From Calliopum simillimum (taxonomy: Eukaryota > Arthropoda > Insecta > Diptera > Lauxaniidae): a DNA stretch of 64,000 bases. A program made the position numbers and the translations under genes. This document shows positions 22,175 through 33,769 of the stretch, piece after piece. The stretch spans positions 125,201,309-125,265,308 of the forward strand of contig OX638368.1 in NCBI GenBank assembly GCA_951812925.1, in the 5' to 3' direction. Position 1 is the first letter of the stretch; each line of letters opens with the position of its first letter. Under the pieces are notes generated by a model, which was not told the origin of the DNA, ran no database searches, and saw only the letters and a list, made by a program, of their open reading frames with translations.

Positions 22175-22188
22175 AAAGCGGGGAGAAA
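22175..22188 (+). other. Polypurine tract
   Basis: AAAGCGGGGAGAAA directly precedes the 3' LTR and would prime plus-strand DNA synthesis. The 22000-22174 stretch between pol and this tract holds two direct copies of CCTTAATTTTGAATTT and no gene. Confidence 0.75.
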
Positions 22189-22357
22189 TGATGTATATGC
22201 TACCTGAATTGACTACTTGCATTGATACGTCATTGCTCTCTTCTTTTATGCTCTTACTTTACTCATTAATGTATGTTAGGCTAAGCACAATAAGAATTTG
22301 AATAAATGAGTTCAGTTGACATTTAACTGGCGAATTAGAAAGAACTTAAATACTTCA
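22189..22357 (+). repeat. 3' LTR
   Basis: This 169-bp LTR is identical to the 5' LTR and is followed by the target duplication ATGGT. Confidence 0.95.
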
Positions 22358-22379
22358 ATGGTCACTTCTAATTTACCAT

Positions 22380-23108
22380 AATCATTTTTAACAACTTTTA
22401 TATAAGTCAACCAATGTTGCCAATGTTGTCTTTCGTGCACTTTTTGAACTTTTTTAAGGTTAAGATATTTCGGAGAAAAATATAGATATCGATATACTTA
22501 AGTCAAAGTGAGTTTTGTAAAACGAGAATAGTACTTTTAAAAACTTGATAAAGTTTTATGACGAACAATTAATTACCTGGTCCTGTTATTTAACCTCAAA
22601 AGTGGTGAAAAACCGTACATGTCAAAATTTCAGGTTAGAATATCTCAAAATACAGAAATGATAGAGCAATTTCAAGAGCGGATTTAGATTTAACATCAAA
22701 AATACATTAGAACTGAATATTTTTGTTTCTATATATTGATCATTAATTTTTTAGTACACAAAAACTAAATTTTTTAATATTTAGAAAGTCAAAAAACTAA
22801 GTAAAAATGCAACATCTCGCAAACGATATTAGATAGAGTTTTCCAGTTTACAGTTTTTTAATCTAAAAATAAGCAAAAAACTTTCTGCATACTAATTTTT
22901 GTATCCGTTTTAGTCAAACTTTTTTCTTGGTTTTAGTACAGAGCCCCGTGCTAAAAAATGGATTTTTCGGCCTTGGTTTGAAAAAGTACCGTTCACTTTG
23001 AAAAAAGAGCTATATATGTTTCATCCCAGAGTCATTCCTCACATTTTCCCAAAAAAATATTTTGGGTGCAAGCACTTTTTATTTAAAACACGTGGGGAGA
23101 GGTGTGTT
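22380..23108. repeat. Palindrome right arm (foldback family A)
   Basis: This is an inverted copy of 16852-17495. Without the retrotransposon the two arms would be separated by only about 65 nt. GTTGCCAATGTTGTCTTTCG here pairs with CGAAAGACGCCATTGGCAAC on the left. The arm is somewhat longer than the left one owing to small insertions. Confidence 0.8.
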
Positions 23109-25079
23109 TGAAAGAACTAGTTTTGTCCTTCAAAACCCAATTTAAATTGGTGCCAGATTTGGATTCAGTATCATAAAATACATCTAAAATTACCATTTTT
23201 TTTTTTATTTGTTGGTTTTATTTTTAATGATTTTTTCGATTTATATGGAAATTTTAGTACAAAGAAATTTTTGAAAAACGGCCCGATGGAAACGGAAAAA
23301 CTTTCCATAAGAATTTCAATTGAGCACGCACTTTTAAGTCAAACGATGTATTTGGTTCATTTTTTTGGGAACGCCAAAATTTTGAAAATATAATTTTTTA
23401 AAAGAAGTTTGGTTCATATTTCGGTGAAAAATTCCAATTTTTAGAACTTAGGCTGCAAGCTCAAAGTCTCGCACTTATGTAAATTTTTTAGAAGTTTTGG
23501 AGGATTTCTTAAATTTTTTTATATACATTATAAATACTTTATGTATTTAAACACTTTATTTGACATTTAATGAAATTTCTGGTTTTCATCCTTTTCGGTA
23601 ATGTATCATATATTATATTAGCGTTGGTAACTTAACAACTAAGTAAAGGAACACTTTACTTTCTAAAAATAGTAAAGTATAATCAAATTGAGCCAAAAAA
23701 AAAACTTTAAACCTAATACTTTCACGGCGAAATGGAAACAACAATACACATTTTCGATATATTTGCATATGTTAATTTTGAATCTGTCCTCAAAATTGCT
23801 CTATCTTTTACGGATTCGGAGATATTCTAACCTAAAAATCTAAAAAACACCGTTTTTGCTATTTTTGAAGCGGTTCAAAGCATTAGGCTTTTTTCGTCAA
23901 AACCCAATTCAAATTGCGTCGATGCACAGTGCTGTCACTCCATACAACAGAACGGCATTTTCACAACTTTGGTTCGATTTCAATAAAATTTACCATACTG
24001 ATACATTTTTTTACACTGTTTTCAGAAATGCAATTAATTTTCAAATGCAATGAATGGAAAAAAAGATATTCAAATAAATAAAACCACGAAAGTAAACTGG
24101 AAAAAATGTTTGTGCATGCTTTTAGGCTGTAAAAAACCATATTAAAATTATAGTAGTTCAAAGTGTTTTTGACATATAAAAGTATGCTGTAAAAAAAATC
24201 GAATTTAAAAAAATTCAAAAGCATTTGAAAAAAATTTTGTGTTGTAAATTTTATAAAATCATTGATTTTTACGTAAATTCGGCATATTCAGATAAATATT
24301 TAAAGTAAACGGGGAAAAACGGGGTTGTGAATTTTTCCTATCTTAAAATATGGAATCCATACTATCTGTACGTTTTTGAACAATGCCCGTAAGTCCCGTC
24401 TTTTTTTTTTCTGCTCTAAAGAAATTTAGCATTTTCGGGTTTTGAATATTTGAAAAATTTTTTTTATAACTTTTAAAATAACTTTAATTTGGCTAAAAAA
24501 TTTTGCATACAAAAAATATTAAAAAGAAATGGGTATGTAAGCTGGCCCTATGCCCCTCCTAGGAGTTAAAGGAGAATACATACATACATACATGTAAGCT
24601 TTTGTATGCATTTTATTTTATAACAATTGCTTTTGAGGTTTAGGAGCAGCAATTATTTTTAAAAAGTTCTACGATAAGCAAATTTTCTTAAATGTTTTTT
24701 TTTTTCGAAAAAAAGTTCGACTTTAAAAAGATGTAACACTTACAAATTACACTAGTTTTCAAAAATTTTCAGAGGATTTCTTAATTGGACTATTTGCTGT
24801 AGAATGGCATAAAAATAATTTTAAATTTGAACAAAATTTTTTTACGCAAATGCCTTCTATCGCAGCACTGTGCGATGTCTCTTTTTTCCATCGAAATATC
24901 GTGAACTGAAATAACAAAAAACCCTTTTTTTTCTGTGCACTTTTTTAACTTTATAGGTTAGAATATCACCGAGAAAAAAATAGATATCGGAATAGTTCGA
25001 ATGGATTTGAAAGGAAAAGACTAGCACTTTCAACCACAATATCATATAAAATTATAGAACCAAATGAAATGAGAAGTGA
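23109..25079. repeat. AT-rich DNA with family A fragments
   Basis: A block at about 23750-23900 shares GATATTCTAACCTAAA and the preceding TTGCTCTATC with the palindrome arms. A block at 24840-25050 shares AGGTTAGAATATCAC and ATAGATATCGG with 22460-22500. A short CATA run lies at 24579-24594. No gene is visible in this stretch. Confidence 0.5.
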
Positions 25080-25640
25080 TTTTTGAAAAGAGCATAAAAC
25101 CATGTTAAAAAAATTTTCAGTACTGAGAAAAAACTTTTATGGGCTGTTTACAATAACTTATTTTTTTTAATGTCTCCAGTATTATAGTGAGTTCTAATCC
25201 CTTTAACATTTTTGTTGTAACATATTTGTAGTAATTGCAAAAAGTAAAAAACATTTGGAAATAAGCCCTTTTGTTTGAAAATCACTCTTATTTCACCATT
25301 TAAAAGTTTATGCTGATGTCTATAGGCATGGTATGTAAGCACCTAAGTATATAGCCTGAGGCATATAAAAAATATTAAATGTTTTTTTGGCCACTATTCG
25401 AAATACGTCTTTTTGTATCAAACTCTAAAAATTTCTATGAAATTATATGGAAATAAGCCCTTTTGTTCTGAAATGCGACTTTTGATCACGATTTTATCTT
25501 AGAAAAATGCATTTTTTGTGATGAATTTTGAACTTGAGGATGCATTTTAGCATGGTAATGGCGATGGCATCCTTAGGTTTGTTCGAGGTTGGAAATAGTT
25601 TTACGCCCTTTTGAAAAATCACTTCTCAAATGGTTTCATA
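25080..25640 (+). repeat. Dispersed repeat C, copy 1
   Basis: It shares long blocks in the same order and orientation with 43380-43950. They include ACTGAGAAAAAACTTTTA (near 25121; TTGAGAAAAAACTTTTA in copy 2), GTCTTTTTGTATCAAACTCT (near 25408) and GGCATCCTTAGGTTTGTTCG (near 25566). Noncoding; no ends or target duplication identified. Confidence 0.7.
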
Positions 25641-27246
25641 AATATTTTTGTTTCGTAAAAATCAACTTTTTAAAATCGTTTTTAATTTTTATTTTTAATT
25701 TTTTAATAACGAATAATGTCAAGTACAAAAACGAAGAATAACGATGCAACACGCACAAATACAATTTATTAAATGAATATAAAATTATTTCGTCTTATCA
25801 AAATTCTCAATTTTGTTACAGAAATCAATAAGAACAAAACAATTTTAGTATGACGAAAGACCAACGACATAAGTATATCAATATATTAACATAAATAACT
25901 CGTTGTAAAGACCACAGTATATTTTTAGCACAGTTCAGGACTCATATTTACTCTGTCAAGATTTCTTTGTTTTATTTAAAACATTAACTTAATATTTAAC
26001 TTAATATTTACCTTTCACTGTCGCAAGCCAAAATATCAGAATTATAAAAATTAGATTAATATTCTTATGCCACATCTTTATGATTTTGTTGTTGTAGTTA
26101 AATTTTATTGAAAAAAAAAAAAATGATTGAAATTCTTTATTTTAACATTTTTATTTATGCTTAAGAAGCGCAAAACTATTAATTCATTTATATGATTTAT
26201 ATATCGCGAAAACTTAAACTCGATTCGGTTTTTTTCTTTTTTACAAAATTCAATTCACTTGACTTCAGCGGTGTTCGCTGCACTGTTTTTAACTGGCCAT
26301 CAAACAGCGGTCTACCAACGGCTTTTATAGACAGATTTTTCAAAGTTACGCCATTTACCGTTAGAGGCCAGAAGACAACCGCCGACAACCACCAATGAGC
26401 GAACTTTGCTCTGATAAGGGGGCGAGTTATGAAAAATGCGAAGAAGAAGATGAACAACGACGAGCGTAAAGGTTGCTTGATTTTTAGTTCATAAAGCAAG
26501 AGTCAACCAGCCAGCAGTCGACTAAGCATGCCAAGTAAGCAACATCATTTTGTTTGCGAAAATGCATCTCTGAGTTTGTATCCGTATCTACAGGTTGTTG
26601 GTGTTAAAAGTATGGTACCACGCGCTCGCAACACGTTTAACATGTACACACACTTGTGTGATTTGTGCAACCCCAAATGAAAATCAATGTGTAGTGACAA
26701 TCGCTGCATGGCACCTTCTTCCTATTTATCAAATATGATCCAGTATATAAAGCTTAACTGATAATTCAAATGGTTCATTAAATAAAAGGAAGTCTGGAAA
26801 TGATTGTACATATCAACGCTATTAGAAAGTATCAAAACAAAAATTGAGTTTACAAATGTTAAAAGGGCGGAAGTCAATAAAGGGCAAAAGCAATGTCATG
26901 CACACTATGTGCCATAACAATAGGTTATTGAACCGATATTATTTTTTAAGCTCAATGCTTTAAATTCCACACCATCAAGTAAACTTTCTGTGGAAACAGA
27001 GATAAATTTTATTAATTTCTAACAAAATGATAGCTATTTAATATTATGACATTACTTTTGCTTTTTATTGACTTCCGCCTTTTTACCATTTACCTATTCA
27101 ATTGTAAGTCATCATGTCACCTAACAGAACCATTGCTCCTCGAGCAGTATACGCTATCGTTCTATCCTGTTGGAGTCACGTTGTGGATGGTTTGCACAAT
27201 TGGTCTCTAAAAAAGTTTGAAAAACATCTATTAGTGAGCATCACCA
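25641..27246. other. Less repetitive DNA; possible promoter/first exon near 26.5 kb
   Basis: No protein is identifiable. The part from 26240 to 26640 has more balanced base composition. It contains a TATA-like CATAAA (about 26491), followed by AACCAGCCAGCAGTCGACT, an ATGCCAA and a donor-like GTAAGC (about 26534). This would suit a short first exon, but the support is weak. The minus-strand open frame at 26197-26499 matches nothing I know. Confidence 0.25.
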
Positions 27247-27549
27247 ATGTTATTTAGGGTTGCCAGATTCAAATAGGCTTTCGCCTGTACTTATGAAAAA
27301 AAAAATCTTGATTTTACTACGCAAAGAAAATTAAATTTATATAATCAAAATGAATTTCAATTCTTTTTTAAAATAGCATATTCCAACACGATTATTGTTG
27401 ATTGAAGGTACAAATGAGCGGTATAGAAATGAACGTGTCTGATAGTGTTTGATCACAAGCTATCATCAAATGCAAATAGATGTGACTATCAAAAATGTCC
27501 ATGACTAATTCGATTAAAATTTTAAAATACAAATTTTACATAAAAATAT

Positions 27550-27640
27550 CAGAGTAGTCTGTAGCGTATGTGATAAGTAATATTTCTCTGCGCTTTGGTT
27601 TTTGGGTTCGAACTCCAATGCGGGTGAAAGTTTTTTTTAT
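27550..27640 (+). repeat. tRNA-like SINE or tRNA pseudogene
   Basis: GGTTCGAACTCC (about 27605) resembles a pol III B box. TAGCGTATGTGATAAG about 45 nt upstream could be a decayed A box. A T-rich tail follows. The cloverleaf does not close well, so this is not a functional tRNA. Confidence 0.45.
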
Positions 27641-28142
27641 TTTTATAAGGAAAACGTTCAAATTCCAAGACCTAGGACATACAATATTAAAATGAAAAAG
27701 TGTGTCTTAAGGAATGTAAGCGCTTGATGCTGGAGAAAGCTTTTTAAAGCGCTTTTTTTCCCTTTGAAAAAATAAATGCTTAACATAGCATGGCTATGTA
27801 AGCAACATAGAAAGAAACTTCAAGAATACTATATTTGCCATTTAGCATAAACCAGTCTAGAACCAAAAGACGAAGATGAAGTACAGTTTTAAAATAATAT
27901 CTCAAGTTGATGAAACTTTTACTTAAAATTTATAAACGTTCCCCTTAATTTTATGTTATCATACATAAAATTTTTGATCTGTAGTTTTATGAATTGTCCT
28001 TATGCGTACGAAAAAGTTCTTAAAATTTAAGAACGATACGATCTTACGATAAATGAATCATTCTTAAAATCAAAAAATTTTTATGAAAAATTTTTACTTA
28101 TGCATCAATGAATTTCGGTGTATGAATATCGTTCATAAATGA

Positions 28143-28285
28143 GGCTATGAGCGCAATAGTGGCCTAACCCTCACTTTGTTAAAAAATCAAAAGCAAATAA
28201 CTTGTGCTTGTATCGACTCAGGTTATGTGCTTTTGCTTTATCAACGAAGTAAAGGTTAGGCCACTGTTGCGCTCATAGCCTCAAA
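28143..28285. repeat. Near-perfect 140-bp hairpin
   Basis: GAGGCTATGAGCGCAATAGT (left) pairs with ACTGTTGCGCTCATAGCCTC (right), and GGCCTAACC with GGTTAGGCC. The stem is about 60 bp with a loop of about 25 nt. It could be a tiny MITE or an RNA hairpin. No pri-miRNA evidence can be drawn from sequence alone. Confidence 0.7.
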
Positions 28286-28677
28286 TATTCTATTCAATAT
28301 TTTTTGTGTGTAAAAATATTTAAAAAAAAAGAAAAAGGATGCTCGATGCCCCAAAATGCCTTTTAAAATGAAAATAAAATTTTTCCCAGTTAAATTTAAA
28401 AAAATTTTTACGTCCAAAATTTTTGTTTCAAGAGCTCATTACCATAAACCTGAAATTTTTATTAAAATCGGATAAAAAGGCGAGGGGCCTTGAGTTTTCA
28501 TCTTGGAAATTTTCAGATTGTTGGAAAATCATTTTACCACAGTTATATGGAAGAAGATTTTCGTAACTTAAATATTGTTATATCAATTTCTCATTTGATT
28601 TTCTTAATTCAAACTTTATCTGGATATCAGACAAAAAATATTCACAATCCAGACCATCTAGCAACCCTAGTGTGATT

Positions 28678-29997
28678 TCATTGGGCGTTCCTACCGCCGA
28701 ATAAAATAATCTAACATAAGTACATACCGAAGATGGACATTTTTTCACCATTAGCTGCGAAAAGAACATGGCATTTGGTTTTTTCTGGGTTAATGCTATA
28801 CATACTTAAGTATATGTCTCGTATTTATAGAAAAGTCATGATGTTTGATTCAAAATAAAATTTCCTATTGGGTTCAATTACATGTTATTTGCAGATGTGT
28901 GTATATGCTATGCTTGTATGCGTGTGCCAACGACGTAAGAGAAATTCAAATTTTACGCATGTATGCGTAGAATGAGTCTATGGAATAAAAAAAGAAACAA
29001 TTTTTTTTTTTTTTTTTTTTTTGTGCTTTACCGTTACGAGTAATTTGGGATTCTTCTATCCTAAATCATACTCTGATATACCAGCAATAATGCACATGGA
29101 AACACACACATTCATCTTCACAAAATAAAAGTTTTTTCAGTGTTGGTTAGGTCGTCGTTAAAGAGCTTAGGTAGCTAACAAAATCCTATAAATGGTTTAA
29201 TTCGTGATGGATGAATAAATGTGACGTAATCTAGGAAGGAATTCACTACAATCATACCATTATAATGGATTAAAAATCCAAATTACCTTCTATGTATATT
29301 TCACTGGAGAACCACAAGTTTAAAAGTATTTGACTACAATTTGTGTGAAAAAGAATTCCTCTCAAGAAATAATTCACTTTTATAATGTGGGAGCACATTA
29401 TGCTTTTGTCCTCATAAATCAAAAGAGCAACTCCACTGTGTAATACTTGCACTTCCGGATTACACTTTTCTGTTTATTCTACACAACGATACATTGCAGT
29501 GCGTTCTTCCGGTTCGGTTTCTTTTTTATTTTTTTTTTTCCAAGTCGCCGCCATTGCCACCTGTTGATTGTTTTATCCATTAATGCGGGAATGTGATGTG
29601 TTGGTGGTAGTGGTTTGGCATAATACGTTCTATATTTTGGCCAGCATAAATCAAAACTTTATATTTGTTCATATCTACGTCATTTCGTGTTAATGTGACG
29701 TTGTTTTGGAATTTGCGACAATTAAATGGTGGGCAAAAACATAAATTGTTTAATGACGTGCGAATATATTGATGATTGAATTGTTTTGGCTAAAGGGAAT
29801 TTTTCATGTTTGGAAACACAAGATTCTAAATTACACTCATCAAACTAATGCCACTATAAAAATATAACGTCTGTCTATGTCTCCATAGCTCAAGAGCCAT
29901 TTGTCCGATTTGCATGTGTTATTTCGTTTAAAGATATTTTGCCTGTTGAGGTTTCGGGATATGTTTTGCAAGGTGTCTCAAAATAAAGTATATAATT
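28678..29997. other. Unassigned DNA
   Basis: No gene is seen. A poly(T) run lies at about 29000-29022. A phrase at about 29905 (TTTGTCCGATTTGCATG) recurs in diverged form near 31975, outside the two sides of the next element, so it may be part of an old repeat split by it. Confidence 0.35.
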
Positions 29998-30005
29998 AGT
30001 GGATC

Positions 30006-31287
30006 CAGACCTGATGAGAAGGAGAAGGGATTCACCCCGGGCTGGGAGTTTTTTGGAGGGCCCGGATTCAAGCAGAAACAAAATCTTTGTTAATAAAATT
30101 TATAGTAGTTTTTTGCAAGCTTCCGAAATGTTATTTACGCTCAACTAGAGGAAACGGGCCCAACCGACGAACACGAAACAAGCACTAGAGAAAAAGCCCG
30201 GGCCAGCACAATCATTTTTTTTTTTTTTTTTTTTTCAAACGAGATAAAACAAAGATTATACATTGTCTGCTCACTTAAGCTTTTTGAACAAATCTAAAAA
30301 GTTTTTTTGTTTGACTTTACTTACTCCATTTTCATTCAAACACTTCACTTATACATTATTTTCCAATTTTGACTGAAAAGCCCAAGCATTTCAGCATTAC
30401 TTAAATCATTATTTTCCATATTTTTATTTAAGAACAGAATTTTTTCCAAGTTCGTGCTCCTAAACCTTCGTGTGGTTAACGGGTCCTCACGGGCCTTTGA
30501 ATTAAGAGCTTTTGTGGTTCGGTTTGGTCTCAAATAAAAATCAATTTCAAATCCCAAGCCCATCGCTGGTAAGTAGAGCCCCGCGGGCCATGAACAAAAC
30601 TCGAGCCAACGCCTATCTTTACTCTCAACTATAAAAAAATAAAACTTATAAAAATAATATTCTTTTGCACGCTACATAACTTAAAAACTTTAATGTACCG
30701 AATCATGCCTTAAGGAAAATATTATTTGTTGAAAGAAAAATTATACAAGACCATGTATAATGGTCTTGTATATTTTTCATTTCATTTCATAGCTCATTTT
30801 GAAAACAAAAATCTGTACATTGAGACCAGATCCACACCTTAAAAATTTGTATTTTTAATTAACTTTTTCTTTTTAATTAATTAACATTTAATTTCCTACA
30901 ACATAAAATTAATTTCTAGTTTTGAAAATTTTCTTAAAAAATTACTATTTTTGTTCCAAAACAGCAAAAAGTTTAATATTTGGACCGAATTCTCCTAAGT
31001 ACATGTATATTGTTGGTCTAGTTATTCTCTACAAAGGTTGATTAAATGACATCTCCAACAACCAAAAGTCTCGAAGTTATGGGCAGTTAAAATGATTTGC
31101 CTTTTTTTAGTATATTTTTCAAGCATTGATCGAAGATCGGCCGAAACCTTATTTTTTGACTTTTTTTTATGAATATTGGCGGGAAGCAAACAAATTCACA
31201 ACTTTGCACATTTCATTTATCTCTTGGGCATCCTGTGGGTTAGTATCGAATAAAATCCCGGGCCCGGATTTTCTCTCCACGCCCCTG
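30006..31287. mobile_element. Non-autonomous hAT-like element with GGGCCCGG subterminal motifs
   Basis: The right end reads, on the minus strand, CAGGGGCGTGGAGAG. The left end CAGACCTGATGAGAAGG is a weak match. Flanking 8-mers AGTGGATC (29998-30005) and AGTTGATC (31288-31295) agree at 7 of 8 positions. GC-rich motifs (GGGCCCGG at about 30053, GCCCGGGCC at about 30198, CCCGGGCCCGG at about 31257) cluster towards the ends in otherwise AT-rich DNA. Short open frames match nothing I know. Confidence 0.5.
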
Positions 31288-31394
31288 AGTTGATCTATTA
31301 AAAAAAAACTAAACCATCTATCGGAAATATGTATATTTATTATTTATTAATGTACACAATTTAGGAATCTACTTTTTAAAAATAATATTTTCCA

Positions 31395-31870
31395 AATGTA
31401 AACCCTCGCTGTCACATTGGCGTACAATTTAGATTTGAGACTACCACACAGGCAAAAGTCCAAAGGGGTTAAATCAGGACTGCGTAGATGCCAATTTATG
31501 CTGTAAAGCACTCAAATGACTGCCATGCTAGGGATTTAATTTTTGTACCAATTGAATTTTATAGGGGTGCAGCTTTAGGTCTTTGTGCATAATACGGTGT
31601 AACGATATAGCCCCTCTATGCACGCTTTCGAATTGAAAGGTGCGGATCGTCACGAACATATGGGTTAACACTCTTCACGTTAACTGCCGTTCTTGATGAT
31701 CTTGGTCGCCCCGTTTTTGTTTTTTCCAATGTTGTCTTCTCAAATTTCTTCATCAATTTCCGAATGAGAATACTTGGCGCCTCATTTAAGTGACGAAAGC
31801 CTCGAATATAACGCGCTGCAGTCGTCGAATTAGCGTTTTTTGTAATACTCTCTCACACACAACGACCCCC
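31395..31870 (-). pseudogene. Tc1/mariner-type (IS630-like) transposase remnant
   Basis: The minus strand reads ANSTTAARYIRGFRHLNEAP, an N-terminal helix-turn-helix, then LIRKLMKKFEKT and KTGRPRSSRTAVNVKSV, the GRPR linker. It continues through SIRKRA, a stop and HPYKIQLVQKLNP. The central catalytic part is deleted. WHLRSPDLTPLDFCLCGSLK, equivalent to the PDLxPxDFxLWG block around the last catalytic acid, follows near 31450 in another frame. It has no intact ends that I can find. Confidence 0.75.
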
Positions 31871-33539
31871 CGCACCCTACGGATTCGTTAAGTTCATGCA
31901 GGAAGCTAAACATAGATAAACTTTCTTTTTGCTTCACCCGGGTCCTTGGAGAATCCTCTAACTCGGAAACCAGTTATCCGATTTGCATGATTTTTTCTTT
32001 CAAAGACATGTTATCCGGCGAGATTTTCGGACAAACTTTAATTCGAAATTCTACCGGCTTTACCTCGGATGTTTAATAGTCTATAACCTGAGACCCATTC
32101 AATCGATTGGCGTGATTTTTTTCCGTTCATGGATATTATAATTGATGAAGCTTTAGGGCAGTTTTATTTTAAAATTCCTTCGGTTTCGCCCTCAATTTCA
32201 TAAATGTATTAGGGGATCTGATGCTATTGTGGTATACCTAATGTTTAGGTGGAATTTGAAAGAGAACCGTTAAATCAATTTCATCCAAATTTTTTTGTGC
32301 TGATCATTGCAGTATTGGCTTCAGAATATTTTTCAATAAAATGTGTGCAATTTCATTAAAAAAAGTCATTGAGCAAAATCTGAAAAAAATCCAAAAAGTT
32401 GGCAGGTAATGTGGTATGTATGGTATCGCAATGTGGTATACATACTGATCAGTACTTATAAAGTGGGCTGGTAATGTGGTATATATAAGAAGGGTAATGT
32501 GGTATACTTAACCATACAACCAAATATAAAGTTTGAAAGGTATGAAATAAGTTCATAATAACATTTACATTGGTTCTAAAACTCATAGTTCTTATTAAAA
32601 ACTAAACAGCCATCAAATAATGTTAAGAATATCAAGAAATGTTCATATACCATATCAGCGAAGCCCGACTATACTACACTGGCCATTTTTTAGAAATTAC
32701 TAAATTGTAAAAATTAAATTGGAAACTTTGTGAATTTACATAGTTAAATACTTACTTCGTAATATTTTTCACTTACCTTAATTGAATACAAATTAAGCTT
32801 CACCAAAAAGCAACTTCTTCCTTACAAAATTTTTTTGCAAAAAAGGCGCAAAATTACATCGACCGATTTACGTTTCGTTCAACTGACATGAGAAAAATGT
32901 TGTTTGGTCCATTAAAGCAACACACCCCTGGTTTTTAATGTTTTCTGACAGGATAAAAGCAGTGACGTTCGCAGGTTCCTTCCCAAATCAACTCAATATT
33001 AACGTTAAAAATTGCAAATTTTGCACTTATAACAAAAAAACCAAGAAAACCGCCATTACTGGAATTAAGAGGACATGCTTTACTATCCTGTGCAAATTTT
33101 CGAGAAAAAAAAAGATGATGTTTTTGAGAAAATTCGCTTTTTTATTTAAAATATAAAAATTAATTTTAAGGAAAGTAAGGGTTAAAGAAATTTTTTTTTT
33201 TCAATTATTACTTAAAAGAATTTCATTGTGCACCAAATAAATTTTGATTCATGTAAGTCAGTTGATAAATAAAGAAATGCAGTTGAAAAAACCGATTAAA
33301 CTTCATGAATTTTTCAAAATTAAATTTTCGGCAAAATTCCTACAAAACGCCATAAAATCCCCAATTTCGGTCCAAACCAAAAAAAAAAAAAATAAAAAAC
33401 GTGTTCCCTTATTTTGATTGTAGAAAAATATTTTATTAGTTTGAAGTTGATTTGCAAACCTAAGTGCACACTCACCGAATGAATTGAAATGGAATCAGTC
33501 TACTATATAGTTCAAACAACAAAATAAAAAAAAACAAAA
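31871..33539. repeat. AT-rich DNA with dispersed GTGGTATAC motifs
   Basis: No gene is seen. Between about 32230 and 32505 the phrase (AA)TGTGGTAT(A/G) occurs at least five times (32229, 32411, 32431, 32473, 32498), with irregular spacing. A segment at 31900-32100 is a diverged repeat of 29880-29980. An open frame at 32938-33156 matches nothing I know. Confidence 0.4.
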
Positions 33540-33650
33540 AAAAAAATAAAAATTAACTGACCGGTGCTGAGGTTCGAACCCTAGCCCTTTCGTATGATAG
33601 TCAGATACATATCCCCTGCGCTGCTTACGCATGTGATGTAGAAGCAAACA
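33540..33650 (-). repeat. tRNA-like SINE or tRNA pseudogene
   Basis: On the minus strand GCAGCGCAGGGGATATG resembles an A box, and GGGTTCGAACCTC (about 33570) a B box. A T-rich stretch follows, as expected of a tRNA-derived SINE tail. The T-stem mispairs, so it is not a working tRNA. Confidence 0.5.
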
Positions 33651-33769
33651 AATTTGTATATAAAGAAAATGTCTGCCCAAATATAGAAATTGTTACTAAA
33701 ATTATAAAAGTCAAAATGATTTTACATATATTTTTATGATATTTACCTTACTCGAGTAAGGTGACAACT

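Larger units (their letters stand above)
17543..22357 (+). mobile_element. Ty3/gypsy LTR retrotransposon, mag/K02A2.6 type, recent
   Basis: The 4815-bp element has identical 169-bp LTRs and an ATGGT 5-bp target duplication (17538-17542 and 22358-22362). It has a primer-binding site, gag, pol (protease, reverse transcriptase, RNase H, integrase in the Ty3/gypsy order) and a polypurine tract. There is no env frame. Identical LTRs mean very recent insertion. The only lesion I see is the gag-pol frame change, which may be programmed. It sits in the loop of the 16852-23108 palindrome. Confidence 0.95.
27255..28669. mobile_element. Non-autonomous hAT-like element, diverged
   Basis: The left end reads TAGGGTTGCCAGAT and the right end, on the other strand, TAGGGTTGCTAGAT. 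The flanking 8-mers ATGTTATT (27247-27254) and GTGTGATT (28670-28677) agree at 6 of 8 positions, as for an old hAT target duplication. The 1415-bp body holds a tRNA-like block (27550-27640) and a short hairpin (28143-28285). No transposase is seen. Confidence 0.55.

Noticed and set aside
22000..22188. env gene in the gypsy element
   Set aside because: Only 197 nt of noncoding sequence separate the pol stop from the 3' LTR.
33540..33625. Functional tRNA gene
   Set aside because: The T-stem and acceptor stem do not pair, and a T-rich SINE-like tail follows.
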